NCBI GenBank assembly: GCA_031291055.1
Contig: JARLJU010000150.1
Span: 111,863 to 175,862, forward strand
Direction: 5' to 3'
Source of the DNA: Rudaea sp.
GTDB lineage: Bacteria > Pseudomonadota > Gammaproteobacteria > Xanthomonadales > Rhodanobacteraceae
DNA length: 64,000 nucleotides
Below are positions 54,469 through 63,753 of the stretch, piece by piece (the stretch's first letter is position 1; every line of letters starts with the position of its first letter). The notes beneath the pieces were generated by a model, which did not search any database, was not told the origin of the DNA, and was given only the letters and a program-made list of their open reading frames with translations. The position numbers were made by a program, and so were the translations under genes.

Positions 54469-55524
54469 ATGTCGCGTGGCTGGGTCTGGCTGCAACTGGC
54501 AATCGCGTGGCTGCCGATGTGGGCGCTGTTCACGGCAATCATCGTGATCGTGCACGGTGTGCCGGTAGGCGATGCAGCAATCGGCGCGCTGCGTCTGATC
54601 GCGGCCGGCGCGGTGCTTGGCGTCGCCGTATACAAATTCGCCTCACACACGCCCTGGCCGCATCCGTTCCGGCTCGGCTTTGTAGCGTCGCATGTGCTCG
54701 CCGCCATTGTGTACGCGATCGGCTGGTACTTGCTCATCAGCCTGACCGACAGCATGGTCACAGGCCAATTGGTCTTTGCACGGGGCCCAGGTATTGGCCC
54801 GACACTTGTCACCGGCGTCTGGCTTTACATCATGGTCGCAGGTGTCGCGTACGCGAATCTTGCCGCACAGCGCGCGGCCAACATCCAAGCGCACACGGCG
54901 CGCATGCAACTGGACACATTGCGCTCGCAACTGCATCCGCATTTCCTGTTCAACGCCCTGCACACGGTCGTGCAGCTGATCCCCACCGATCCGCGTGCTG
55001 CGACACGCGCGGCGGAACAGCTCGCCGTCGTGCTGCGCACGACGATCGAGGACCAGCGCGACCTGATTTCGCTGGCGGAGGAACTGGCGTTCGTCGAGCG
55101 CTACCTGGCGATCGAGAGCATTCGTTTTGGCGAGCGTCTGCGCGTACACATCCAGATCGACGAGCCGGCGCAAGCCGCGCTGCTGCCATCGTTCGCCTTG
55201 CAGACCCTTGTGGAAAATGCGGTGCGTCACGCGGTTGCACCACGCATCGAGGCGACACAGGTGACGATATCGGCTACGACAACTGCAAAGACGTTGACGC
55301 TGAAGGTAAGCGACGACGGCAACGGAGGAAATATCCGCGAGATCGAAAGCAGCCCAGGCACGGGACTGCACAGGTTGCGTGAACGCATGCGCTGGCTCTA
55401 CGACGATCGCGCCCGGCTCGAATTGACGGCGAAACCGGCTGCCGGATTCGCTGCCGTGCTGCTCGTCCCGCAGCTGGATGACCCAGTCGCAGGCAAGCAC
55501 GATGGAAACAATCCGCGTGAATGA
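54469..55524 (+). CDS. LytS/YehU-type sensor histidine kinase
   Basis: A 351-residue membrane kinase of the His_kinase (PF06580-type) family. Four transmembrane helices (about 5-150) form a compact sensor with no large periplasmic domain. The phosphoacceptor region is LRSQLHPHFLFNALHTVV (about 165-182); the ATP-binding domain has LVENAVRHAVAP and DDGNGGNIREIE, GTGLHRLRERM. It starts at 54469 and its 3' end overlaps the regulator by 23 bp, so the two are coupled. This kinase family signals through LytTR regulators. Confidence 0.93.
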   Translation: MSRGWVWLQLAIAWLPMWALFTAIIVIVHGVPVGDAAIGALRLIAAGAVLGVAVYKFASHTPWPHPFRLGFVASHVLAAIVYAIGWYLLISLTDSMVTGQLVFARGPGIGPTLVTGVWLYIMVAGVAYANLAAQRAANIQAHTARMQLDTLRSQLHPHFLFNALHTVVQLIPTDPRAATRAAEQLAVVLRTTIEDQRDLISLAEELAFVERYLAIESIRFGERLRVHIQIDEPAQAALLPSFALQTLVENAVRHAVAPRIEATQVTISATTTAKTLTLKVSDDGNGGNIREIESSPGTGLHRLRERMRWLYDDRARLELTAKPAAGFAAVLLVPQLDDPVAGKHDGNNPRE

Positions 55525-56263
55525 GACGGCAAGAATTTCGACCTTGATCGTCGATGACGAACCCGTCGCGCGCGCGGGAATGCGCCGCATGCTGGCCGAC
55601 GTGGAATGGATCGAATGTATCGGCGAGGCCGCGAACGGCCCCGCCGCGATCGAAGCGATCAACACGCTGCAACCGGAATTGGTCTTCCTCGATATCCAGA
55701 TGCCAGGCCTGTCGGGGACGGAAGTGCTGCGTCAGGTGCGGCATCAACCATTCGTCGTGTTCACCACCGCCTATGCGCAGCACGCGGTGAGCGCATTCGA
55801 GTTGGGCGCACTGGACTACCTGCTCAAGCCTTTTGCAGAAGACCGATTGCAAGCCACGCTCAATCGCATCCGCGCCGCCGTGGGCGAGCCGCAGACATCT
55901 TCGCTGGACCGGTTTGGCGAAGCGATGAGCCGCGCGCCGATAAGCAGGCTGTTTGTGCGCACGGGTCGCAGCATCGTGCCTTTGTCTGTCAGCGACATCG
56001 TCTGGTTCGAAGCCGTGGGCGACTACATTGCCGCTCACGCAGGTGAAACCCAGCATCTGCTTCACCTGTCGTTGAATCAGCTCGAGTGTCGCCTGGATCC
56101 AGAACGCTTCTTACGCGTTCACCGGGCTCACATCCTCAACCTCGATCACGTTGTCGCATTCCGGCGCGAAGCGGGCGGCCAGCTGAGCGCTGAACTGAAG
56201 AACGGAAAGTGTCTGCAGGTGAGCCGCGCCAGGGCGCGCAATCTGCGCGGCCTGGCTCGATGA
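55502..56263 (+). CDS. LytTR family response regulator
   Basis: A 253-residue response regulator. Receiver domain about 12-125, with acidic pocket LIVDDEPV, phosphoacceptor Asp in LVFLDIQMPG, and Lys in LDYLLKPFAED. The LytTR DNA-binding domain follows (about 150-250): RLFVRTGRSIVPLSVSDIVW, VGDYIAAHAGE, FLRVHRAHILNLDHV. This AlgR/AgrA/LytR type binds direct repeats. Starting at 55502 it overlaps the kinase gene. Obvious candidates for control are the divergent ABC exporter and the secreted protein at 53823. Confidence 0.95.
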   Translation: METIRVNETARISTLIVDDEPVARAGMRRMLADVEWIECIGEAANGPAAIEAINTLQPELVFLDIQMPGLSGTEVLRQVRHQPFVVFTTAYAQHAVSAFELGALDYLLKPFAEDRLQATLNRIRAAVGEPQTSSLDRFGEAMSRAPISRLFVRTGRSIVPLSVSDIVWFEAVGDYIAAHAGETQHLLHLSLNQLECRLDPERFLRVHRAHILNLDHVVAFRREAGGQLSAELKNGKCLQVSRARARNLRGLAR

Positions 56264-56279
56264 GCACCGTTTCCTCGGC

Positions 56280-56642
56280 TCAAACCTGCCCGGAAAACAA
56301 GGCTGTTTGCAGCTGCTGCTGCCGTCCCACACGTCCGTGCCGGCGCGACAACAATCGGGCCTGACGCGGCGCGAGCCGGCGGCGACCGCGCGAGCGGACG
56401 AGGAACGCGCGTGATGTCGCCGCCAGCCAGCCCCGGCGCAGCACCGCCAAATCGATCAGCGGTGCAACTACCAACCAGAACGGCAACCAGCCGAACAGGG
56501 GATCACTGCCACGCAGCGGTGGAAAAATCAGCAGCGCGGCGAGCCCGCAGAAAAACCAGGCCCATAGTGGCGTACGCAACCGCATCGCGGACTCTGGGTT
56601 GGCCGGAATGCGGGTCTGAGGTTCCGATTGACGTCGTTGCAT
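56280..56642 (-). CDS. Small hypothetical membrane protein
   Basis: A 120-residue protein starting at 56642 (MQRRQSEPQTRIPANPESAM). Two transmembrane helices (about 24-43 and 49-67) are followed by a very basic tail with 14 or more Arg in about 45 residues (RSRGRRRLAPRQARLLSRRH). Unrecognised. It is convergent with the regulator gene, 16 bp away, and its start faces the antiporter gene. Confidence 0.65.
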   Translation of the reverse strand: MQRRQSEPQTRIPANPESAMRLRTPLWAWFFCGLAALLIFPPLRGSDPLFGWLPFWLVVAPLIDLAVLRRGWLAATSRAFLVRSRGRRRLAPRQARLLSRRHGRVGRQQQLQTALFSGQV

Positions 56643-56729
56643 GGCAAGCTCCGTGGCCTTGAGCGCATTCTCTGCAGCCGTGATCTCAGGGACTGAGATC
56701 GCCAGCGCTGCCCACACGCGTGCCTCGTC

Positions 56730-56735
56730 TATAAT
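56730..56735 (+). promoter_or_regulatory. -10 element for the antiporter gene
   Basis: TATAAT at 56730-56735, 22 bp before the GTG start, with a CAAGGAG ribosome site between. The -35 is weak. Confidence 0.5.
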
Positions 56736-56757
56736 CGCCGGGGCAAGGAGTACCGAT

Positions 56758-58560
56758 GTGGAGCCTTCCCCTTTTCTACAATATGCGGTGATGTTCCTTG
56801 CGGCAGCAGTGGTCGCCGTATCGCTGTCCAAGCGTTTCGGTCTCGGCGCGGTGCTCGGCTATCTTGGCGCGGGAGCCTTGATCGGGCCGCACCTGCTCAA
56901 CCTCACGCCGGACATGAGCCAGGCCTCGGAGTTTTCCGAGCTCGGCGTGATCCTGCTGCTGTTCGTGATCGGCCTGGAATTGTCGCCGCAACGGTTATGG
57001 CTGATGCGTCGCGCGGTATTCGGCGCCGGCACATTGCAGGTCGCCGTATCGGCCCTGCTGCTGGGCGGCGTGGCGCTGGCGACAGGAGTTGGCTGGAAGA
57101 CAGCGCTGATCGTCGGCCTCGGCCTGGCCCTGTCATCGACCGCGATCGGCTTGCAGACCCTGGCCGAGCGCAAGGAACTGGCGAGTCCGCACGGGCGCCT
57201 GGCGTTCGCGATCCTGCTGTTCCAGGACGTTGCCGCGATCCCCATTCTCGCCCTGATACCGTTGCTCGGCGTTCATGAGGCCACTGCGGGCGTTGCATCC
57301 GAAGGTATCGCGGCGCTGCGGATCGTGCTCGTCATTGCCACGGTCATCGTCGGCGGCCGCTATCTGTTGCGTCCAGTATTGCGCGTCGTCGCGCGCACAC
57401 AGATAGCCGAGGTCTTCACGGCAACGGCTCTGCTGGTCGTGCTCGGCACGGCGTGGCTGATGCAACTTGCGGGAATGCAGATGTCGCTCGGCGCGTTTCT
57501 CGCCGGCATGCTGCTCGCCGATTCGGAATATCGCCACGAGATCGAATCTCAGATCGAGCCGTTCAAGGGCCTGTTGCTCGGCTTTTTTTTCCTCAGCGTC
57601 GGCGTCTCGCTCGATCTGGAACTGGTGCGCCGCGAACCGCTGGAAATCGCTGCGATCGTAGCCTGCATCCTGATGCTCAAATCGGGCGTGTTGATCGGCC
57701 TCGGGCGCATGTCGGGCAAACTCGACTTTGCCCAGACTGTGCGGCTGGCCGTGGTCCTGGCAGGTGGCGGCGAGTTTGCCTTTGTCGTGTTCAATCTCGC
57801 TCAGCAGCATGCCCTGCTCGACTCCGCGCAACACGATGCGCTGGTCGTGGCGGTCACCCTGTCAATGGCGCTGACACCGCTCGCCGTCATTGCGAGCAGC
57901 CGCTGGCTGGCTACGCGCAAGACGGCGCCAAAGCGCGCGTTCGACGATATCCAGGACAGTTCGCCGCGCGTCATCCTCGCCGGCTACGGCCGTGTCGGCC
58001 AGATCATCGCCCGCATCCTGCGTGCACAGCACATCCCGTTCACTGCGTTGGAGAGCTCGGTCGAACAGGTTGATTTTTCCCGCCGCTTCGGCAGCAACAT
58101 CTACTTCGGCGACCCGAGCCGTCCCGAGCTGCTGCGCGCTGCCGGCGTCGACAAGGCCGAAGTGTTCGTGCTTGCCACCGACGATCCGGAGGCGAACATC
58201 CGCACGGCGCGCATCGTCAGGCGCCTGTATCCGCACCTTAAGATTGTCGCACGTGCGCGCAATCGCCAGCATGCCTTTCGCCTGATGGACATGAACGTCA
58301 ACGATGTCGTGCGCGAGACCCTGTATTCGAGCCTGGTGATAGCACGACTGGTGCTGGAGGATCTCGGTCTGGAAGCCGCGCTTGCCGCCGATCGGGTCGA
58401 GAAATTCCGCATCCACGACGCAAAGCTGCTCAAGGCGCAATACCTGGTCTACGACGATGAGGCGGCCTTGGTGCAGTCGACGAAAGACGCGTTCGAAGAT
58501 CTTGAACGCCTGTTCGAGGCAGATACCGCCGGCGACAGCGAAACTTCCCCGACCACCTAA
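56758..58560 (+). CDS. CPA2 monovalent cation/proton antiporter (KefB/KefC type)
   Basis: A 600-residue potassium efflux antiporter. A GTG start at 56758 is supported by a CAAGGAG site 8 bases upstream. The membrane domain (about 1-385) has twelve or so helices with the CPA2 patterns ELGVILLLFVIGLELSPQRL and AGMLLADSEYRHEIESQIEP (KefC Q-loop region). The RCK/TrkA-N domain (about 400-515) has RVILAGYGRVGQIIARIL and YFGDPSRPELLRAAGVDKAE. KefB/C are opened by glutathione adducts in E. coli; no KefF/G partner gene is adjacent. Last 20 residues are acidic. Confidence 0.93.
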   Translation: MEPSPFLQYAVMFLAAAVVAVSLSKRFGLGAVLGYLGAGALIGPHLLNLTPDMSQASEFSELGVILLLFVIGLELSPQRLWLMRRAVFGAGTLQVAVSALLLGGVALATGVGWKTALIVGLGLALSSTAIGLQTLAERKELASPHGRLAFAILLFQDVAAIPILALIPLLGVHEATAGVASEGIAALRIVLVIATVIVGGRYLLRPVLRVVARTQIAEVFTATALLVVLGTAWLMQLAGMQMSLGAFLAGMLLADSEYRHEIESQIEPFKGLLLGFFFLSVGVSLDLELVRREPLEIAAIVACILMLKSGVLIGLGRMSGKLDFAQTVRLAVVLAGGGEFAFVVFNLAQQHALLDSAQHDALVVAVTLSMALTPLAVIASSRWLATRKTAPKRAFDDIQDSSPRVILAGYGRVGQIIARILRAQHIPFTALESSVEQVDFSRRFGSNIYFGDPSRPELLRAAGVDKAEVFVLATDDPEANIRTARIVRRLYPHLKIVARARNRQHAFRLMDMNVNDVVRETLYSSLVIARLVLEDLGLEAALAADRVEKFRIHDAKLLKAQYLVYDDEAALVQSTKDAFEDLERLFEADTAGDSETSPTT

Positions 58561-58621
58561 GTACGCGCCTTCAGCATGTGGGCAACTCCACTTGGCAGGA
58601 ATTTGTCGAGGCCGCGATTCG

Positions 58622-61600
58622 TTAAACCGAATCGAAGCCACGTGCGGGTTGGCGCAGGGTCTGCACAGCCCCTGGAATCAGCGTCGTCGCGGCACCCAGC
58701 TCGGCGGCGACGTCGATGAAACCGAGCAGGTGTGCAATGGCTCGTGGAGTGCGCTCAAGGATATCGCGCCGCTCCGGATCGGCGCCGGCGGCGATCAGGG
58801 CGCGTGCCGGCAGCAGCAGACCGTGCATGGCGCAGGCGTGCAGTGCGCTGACGCCGCGTTGGTCCTGCACATCCAGATTGGCGTGTCGTTTGAGCAGCAA
58901 CGGCAGCAACGCGAGCAGCTGCCGCTGATCGGCGCTGGCACCGGGTTCGGCGCGTGCACCCAACAACAGCAGCAGCGCGGTCTGCCCCACGGCATTGCCG
59001 GCGTCGACTGTCGCGCCGGCATCGAGTACAAGCTCCAGCAGGCGCATGCCACGCTCACCGTCGCGACTCTGGAACGCAAACTGTGCCGACGCGTGCAGCG
59101 CGCGCATGCCGCGCTCATCCTCGGCGTTGACGTCCGCGCCATGCGCAATCAGCAGTGCGGCGATCTCCGGAAAGCCGAGTGCAGCGGCGATCATCAATGG
59201 CGTGCCTCCCCCCGGAAGGCGCTGGTCAACTGCAACACCGTGCGCTAGCAGGAACTCGACGGCGTTGCCACGACGCGCACTGACCGCAGCGCTGAGTGCG
59301 GTGGCGCCGGTGGTTGCGCTGAGTGCGGCGTCCGCGCCGTGTTCGAGCAGGTACGCGACGGCTGCCACATGCCCGCTGCCAGCGGCGCGCAACAGAGCGG
59401 TTGCTCCCTGGGTATCAATAGCATTGACCTGCAAGCCGAGCGCCAGCATTTTTTCCAGCGCCTGCACGTCACCGACACCTGCCGCAGCGACCAGGTCCTG
59501 AGGCAGCAAGCGACGTTGCGGCAATTTCCACAACGCCCAATTCAGCCAATGCTGCAATTCCGGCTCGGAACGTGCCAGCGCCAGTCCGAGCGGGGTCTCA
59601 CCATTGGTTGCCGTCGCTTCGGGATTCGCGCCGGCGCCGAGCAGGGCCTGGATCGTTGCCAGCGCCCGCGCGGGCGGCAGTTGCAACGAGGAAAACAGCG
59701 GCGTGCGGCCATGACGATCGCAGGAATTCGGATCTGTGCCGCGCGCCAGCAGCGCCTGCACCAGTTCGACGCTGCCGCAAGCCACCGCATGCGCGAGCGG
59801 CGCGACACCGTCATCATCGACAGCAAATATTTCGGCTCCGCGTTCGAGCATGGCCAGAGCGAGGGTTTGCAATTCGGCGCGTGTCTTTTCATCGCTGGCG
59901 CCGATGGCGTTGCACATCCGCGTCATGACCCCGACGGAGCCGGTCGGTTGTGCACCCGCCGCATGCAAATCGCCTATGGCGCCCACAGTCGCCGGCAGAT
60001 TGGCCAGGATATCCATCAGCAACGGCGTGCCATCCGGCAGCGTCGAGTCCATCTCCAGGCCATGGTTCAGCAGCCACTGGCGCGGAGCAGCGTCAGTGTG
60101 AGCCGCAAGTTCGGCAAACAGGCACGCAAGCTCTGCCTGTGGCCATTGTCCGACACGCGTGCAGAAATTCTCCACTATGTGCCAATGTGCAAAACGCAGC
60201 GCGTCGAGCAGATGCGCAGGCGATTCTGCGGCGATCTCCGTGGCCGGCGCCGCTGCGAGCGTAGCCGGCAACGGATACTGCGGATCGAGCATGGAGACGA
60301 TGTTCCAGCGCCCGGCGGTGGCGGCGAAATCAACGGCGCGGCGGTTATCCGCGGCAACGAGTCCGCGGTCCGCACCCAACGCAAGCAAGCGGCGGACCGT
60401 CACTTCGCAAGCCTGCTTGGACTGGCTGGCAATGATGAGCGCGCTGCGGCCGAAGGCGTCCACCATGTCCACGGCCGGCCGATAGTCGGCAAATACGTCG
60501 AGCACGTCATGCGCGCCTGCACGCGCCGCTTCCATCAGGGCCGTGGTGGAATGCGCATCGAGCAGATCGATCTGCGCCCCGGCTTCGAGGAGTACCCTCG
60601 CAATATCGGCATGCTGATGCAACGCCGCAGCCATCAACGCGGTGCGCGCCAGAGGGCCACGTGCATCGACACGCGCTTTGCGCTTGAGTAAAAGCTTCAC
60701 GCCCTGCACATCGTCGTCGGCAATCGATGCCGCGGCGAGCAGGGCCGGCTGCGCACATTCGACTTCGACTTTCGCACCTCGATCCAGGAGAAACCGGGCC
60801 AGTTCCCAGTTCGCCGCGGCACACGCCGTGCCCAAGGGCGTCAAGCCGTCGCGATTGACCGCATCCAGCGGCGCTTCGGCATCGCACAACAATGCAGCCA
60901 CGATCGGGCGCGAGGCGAGCGCAGCATAGTGCAGCGGCGTGTTGCCGGCGGCGTCGCAACGGCACGGGTCGGCGCCATTGGTGAGCAATGTCATCACAGC
61001 GTCGGGCAAGCCCTCATGGCTGTCGCGGGTGGCTGCAATCAGGGGCGAGATGCCGGCGACGACCCGGTTCAGATCGCCACCCTTGGCGATCAGGCCGCGC
61101 AGCAGACGTAGATCCGGACTGACCGCGGCAAGCACGAGTGCCGGACGTTGATCGCGATCCTCGGCAGCCGGCACGCAATTCGGATCAGCCCCGCGTGCCA
61201 TCGCCGCCAGGGCCAATTCGGTCTGACCCGCACGGACGCATTGCAGCAGCATTGCGTCCAGTTCGCCCGCGTTCAAACCAACAGGTACCTCGGCATCAAC
61301 ATGCTCGGCCGGAACGTCCTGCGGCGTGATCTCCGGCGCGTCGCGCTCGCGTCGCGCGCGCCGCCGTTCCTCCAACAACGCTCCCGCACAGCGCTTCGCG
61401 ATGATCCAGTGTGCCAAAGGAGCGACCACCAGCGCGTAGACCGCCAGTACCGGAATGCGCAAGCCATGCGGCATCGGGCCGTCGATTCCGGCAAGACTCA
61501 ACGCGCCCTGTGCCAGAACCAGCAGGCAAACCGCGGCGACCAGGCCATGGCTAAAGAACACCTCGTTTTCGCCAGTCAGGCTCCAGGCGAGAGCAACACC

Positions 61601-62056
61601 GCGCCTGATTGCTGCAGCCATGCGAGCAGTCCGCCCATCCCGCCGATCGACATCCTTGCAGACGAACAACAAACCAAACGCCGGCCAGCACCGCCACAAC
61701 ACCATCAGGCAGATGAAGACGGCGCCGGAGGTCGCGAGAGTTGCCGCCAGCGAGCCCTCACGCAGCAGCCAAAGAATCGGAAAACCCATTAACGCCGCGA
61801 CCAGCAGCGTGTACCCGGCAAGGAGGGCAAGATACGCAGAGCTACGCCACAATATGTCTTGGGAAAAGATTGCCTGGCGTCGGAAACCGGCCGTCTGGCA
61901 GGCAGCGACCATCGTCAGCGCATTGGCCACAAGCAACAGTGCCAGTGATGAAGGATATCCGACGAAAGCGACGGCGGCGAAGACGATCGTCGCAGGAGCA
62001 AAACGGAGCGCTCCCGACAGCAAGGTATGCAGGCGCTCAAGAAACGTTGTAGGCAT
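58622..62056 (-). CDS. Giant membrane-anchored ankyrin-repeat protein
   Basis: A 1144-residue protein. Residues about 1-225 hold six or so transmembrane helices (AILVFAAVAFV-like, LLAGYTLLVAALMGFPILWL, VFICLMVLWRCWP). From about residue 260 to the end come around twenty ankyrin repeats, many with a full G-x-T-P-L-H/ALH signature (DAAGNTPLHYAALASRP, NRDGLTPLGTACAAANW, CDRHGRTPLFSSLQLP, DERGMRALHASAQFA). Some repeats are degenerate. Ankyrin arrays bind proteins; the membrane part suggests anchoring of the array to the inner membrane. Convergent with the antiporter gene. Its job is unknown. Confidence 0.9.
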   Translation of the reverse strand: MPTTFLERLHTLLSGALRFAPATIVFAAVAFVGYPSSLALLLVANALTMVAACQTAGFRRQAIFSQDILWRSSAYLALLAGYTLLVAALMGFPILWLLREGSLAATLATSGAVFICLMVLWRCWPAFGLLFVCKDVDRRDGRTARMAAAIRRGVALAWSLTGENEVFFSHGLVAAVCLLVLAQGALSLAGIDGPMPHGLRIPVLAVYALVVAPLAHWIIAKRCAGALLEERRRARRERDAPEITPQDVPAEHVDAEVPVGLNAGELDAMLLQCVRAGQTELALAAMARGADPNCVPAAEDRDQRPALVLAAVSPDLRLLRGLIAKGGDLNRVVAGISPLIAATRDSHEGLPDAVMTLLTNGADPCRCDAAGNTPLHYAALASRPIVAALLCDAEAPLDAVNRDGLTPLGTACAAANWELARFLLDRGAKVEVECAQPALLAAASIADDDVQGVKLLLKRKARVDARGPLARTALMAAALHQHADIARVLLEAGAQIDLLDAHSTTALMEAARAGAHDVLDVFADYRPAVDMVDAFGRSALIIASQSKQACEVTVRRLLALGADRGLVAADNRRAVDFAATAGRWNIVSMLDPQYPLPATLAAAPATEIAAESPAHLLDALRFAHWHIVENFCTRVGQWPQAELACLFAELAAHTDAAPRQWLLNHGLEMDSTLPDGTPLLMDILANLPATVGAIGDLHAAGAQPTGSVGVMTRMCNAIGASDEKTRAELQTLALAMLERGAEIFAVDDDGVAPLAHAVACGSVELVQALLARGTDPNSCDRHGRTPLFSSLQLPPARALATIQALLGAGANPEATATNGETPLGLALARSEPELQHWLNWALWKLPQRRLLPQDLVAAAGVGDVQALEKMLALGLQVNAIDTQGATALLRAAGSGHVAAVAYLLEHGADAALSATTGATALSAAVSARRGNAVEFLLAHGVAVDQRLPGGGTPLMIAAALGFPEIAALLIAHGADVNAEDERGMRALHASAQFAFQSRDGERGMRLLELVLDAGATVDAGNAVGQTALLLLLGARAEPGASADQRQLLALLPLLLKRHANLDVQDQRGVSALHACAMHGLLLPARALIAAGADPERRDILERTPRAIAHLLGFIDVAAELGAATTLIPGAVQTLRQPARGFDSV

Positions 62057-62215
62057 CGAGCGTGAAGATCATTGGGAATGCTGCGGTGAGTATATCGGCA
62101 AGCGGGTGAAGGCGGTTATTACAGGAAGTGCCCGCTGCAAAAAGCTAAAGAGTGGGGTGGCGTCTTGCTGACTCTAAAGCCGACCGCTACTTAAAACGGG
62201 GACTGGCGACGGTCA

Positions 62216-62380
62216 AAGGATTGGTCACCGCCTTCATCGAGATTGAGCAGATTGTGCCGTTGAAATTGGTCACTTCAGCCAGGAGATTGGCCACCTCCGC
62301 CAAGAGATCAATCACTTTCTCCCCCGGCGGCCATACGAAGTGCTCCACCTATGGCCGGGTCAAACTGCTCCACTGACCGC
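62216..62380. repeat. Short tandem repeats, perhaps an IS21-type end
   Basis: In the 349-bp gap between the ankyrin gene and the hydrolase I see three contiguous 21-bp units (62260-62280, 62281-62301 and 62302-62322) of the form RRGARATTGGYCACYTC-GCC, and a related copy at 62216-62233. Multiple repeated binding sites near a tip are typical of IS21-family ends. No transposase is present. GCTCCACTGACCGC at 62367-62380 recurs at 62446-62459 inside the hydrolase gene. Rest of the gap is unremarkable. Confidence 0.4.
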
Positions 62381-62405
62381 CTCCCGCACGGCAGTGAGTG
62401 CGTTG

Positions 62406-63437
62406 CTATCTCCCCGCGGCTGCCTCTTGCAGAACTTCCAGGATCGCTCCACTGACCGCATCCGGCTGGCTCATCTGGATGTCGTGCGTGGAATCAGGCA
62501 CGACCCTGACCAAACCGTGCGTGGACAACGCGGCCATCTGGTCGTCGAGATAGTCATGTATCCGGTTGAGCGCTGCACGGTGTTCGGATTTTTCGTCGGA
62601 ACGCAGTTTCGTCGTGCGGGAGGCGAGCACGATCAACGGCATGTTTCCGTACCAGCGCCGTGCGGCGCGTAGTTGCTCGTCACTCCCGCCGCGGACGCTT
62701 TCCTCCTCCGTCAGCACGGCCTGCTGGTAGGAGACTGAACGGTTCTGCTGCACCCAGGCCGCGTTGATCTCAGCGCTGTAGCGAGGGTCGGGATCCCCGA
62801 CGCAACGTGTATAGAGCTTGCTCCCTTCGACAAAGCTCTTCGCCGCCTGCTGCACGCACTCGCGATGTTCGTCCCAGCCCCCCTCGAGTTCCGCGTGAAA
62901 CTGCTCGATGGTCCGTTGGCGAGGATCAAGCTTCCATGCGCTGACGAACCAGTCCTCTTCCGTCGGATCGACCAGCACCATGCCTGCGACTTCGTCCAGA
63001 TGCAGGTCCGCATACAGCCGTACGTTCATGCCACCGTAGGAGTGTCCGACCAGGATGTACGGCGGTTTGATCGATGCGGCAACGAGCAGCCTGTGCAGGT
63101 CGTCGACGATGTTTGCGCTGGTGCCGGGGCGCTGCTGCGGGTCGCTGAATCCGAGGCCGGCGCGATCGTACGAACATACCTGGGTGTGGGCGGCGACGAC
63201 GGGCTGAACCAACGCCCAGGCACTGGTGTCGCCGCCGAGCCCGGAATCGAGCACGACAGTCGGCGATCCGCTGCCCGTGCAGTAGAGATTGAGTCTGCGC
63301 CCGGATTCAATTTCGACCATTTTCTGCGGACGCGTGTACGCAGGATCGTCGATCACCTTGGGATTTGGAGCGGCCGCAAATGCCGCGGAAGCAACCAGAC
63401 TCGCAATCCAGGGGCAATAAACCCTCGATCCGATCAT
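62406..63437 (-). CDS. Secreted alpha/beta hydrolase
   Basis: A 343-residue alpha/beta hydrolase. Start at 63437 (MIGSRVYCPWIASLVASAAF) with a signal peptide ending AAFAAA. Family motifs are VVLDSGLGGDTSAWALVQP, CSYDRAGLGFSDP (about 93-105), the nucleophile elbow ILVGHSYGGMNVRLYA (Ser about 133), and a His near the end in VPDSTHDIQMSQPD. A lid region of about 100 residues lies between elbow and end (WDEHRECVQQAAK). Substrate unknown. Upstream open frame to 63743 has no start support. No operon partner. Confidence 0.88.
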   Translation of the reverse strand: MIGSRVYCPWIASLVASAAFAAAPNPKVIDDPAYTRPQKMVEIESGRRLNLYCTGSGSPTVVLDSGLGGDTSAWALVQPVVAAHTQVCSYDRAGLGFSDPQQRPGTSANIVDDLHRLLVAASIKPPYILVGHSYGGMNVRLYADLHLDEVAGMVLVDPTEEDWFVSAWKLDPRQRTIEQFHAELEGGWDEHRECVQQAAKSFVEGSKLYTRCVGDPDPRYSAEINAAWVQQNRSVSYQQAVLTEEESVRGGSDEQLRAARRWYGNMPLIVLASRTTKLRSDEKSEHRAALNRIHDYLDDQMAALSTHGLVRVVPDSTHDIQMSQPDAVSGAILEVLQEAAAGR

Positions 63438-63604
63438 GGCTGGGGCCTCTCGACGAGCTGGCGGACTCGTTGGAGAGAAGGTTAACAGGTTTTGGCGCCG
63501 TTCAGTTTCAAATGCATCTGCCTGATCAATCTCGCGCCGCAAGTGATCAGCCTCGGGACTGCCGCCAGGGGACGTCGGCAGTTCGGCAAGCAAGCGGCAG
63601 AACC

Positions 63605-63753
63605 CGCAAAAACAAAAGCCGCCGCTTGGGGGGGCTTTTGCGGTGAGGTCTCGGGCAGTGAGTGTGTGACTTGAACCGTCCGTGGCATCGCCGGTCGGGC
63701 CATGCGTTGCCAGGCGTTCGCGGCTGCACGATCTGCCCTTCAAGGCAGATCGT
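63605..63753 (-). ncRNA. Candidate small RNA or leader between 5S rRNA and hydrolase
   Basis: On the minus strand a TATACT -10 box (63760-63755) is followed by a perfect 10-bp inverted repeat (ACGATCTGCC/GGCAGATCGT, 63728-63737 and 63744-63753), about 100 nt with no protein-coding sign, then the terminator at 63640-63607. This is the layout of a stand-alone small RNA of roughly 140 nt. The expected start (about 63748) falls inside the repeat, so the repeat could instead be an operator. No known RNA family was recognised. The -35 is poor. Confidence 0.3.
63607..63640 (-). terminator. Intrinsic terminator
   Basis: On the minus strand CAAAAGCC pairs with GGCTTTTG (63633-63640 and 63613-63620) with a 12-nt loop, followed by TTTTTG. 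A strong intrinsic terminator for a transcript arriving from the right; it does not end a known gene. Confidence 0.7.

Noticed and set aside
62260..62322. CRISPR array
   Set aside because: The 21-bp units are contiguous and degenerate, with no spacers and no cas genes.
62152..62376. A 74-codon frame in the gap after the ankyrin gene
   Set aside because: It covers the tandem repeats, has no ribosome site and no family features.
63671..63690. A tRNA T-arm-like GGTTCAAGTC on the minus strand
   Set aside because: No acceptor stem, anticodon arm or CCA end can be built around it.
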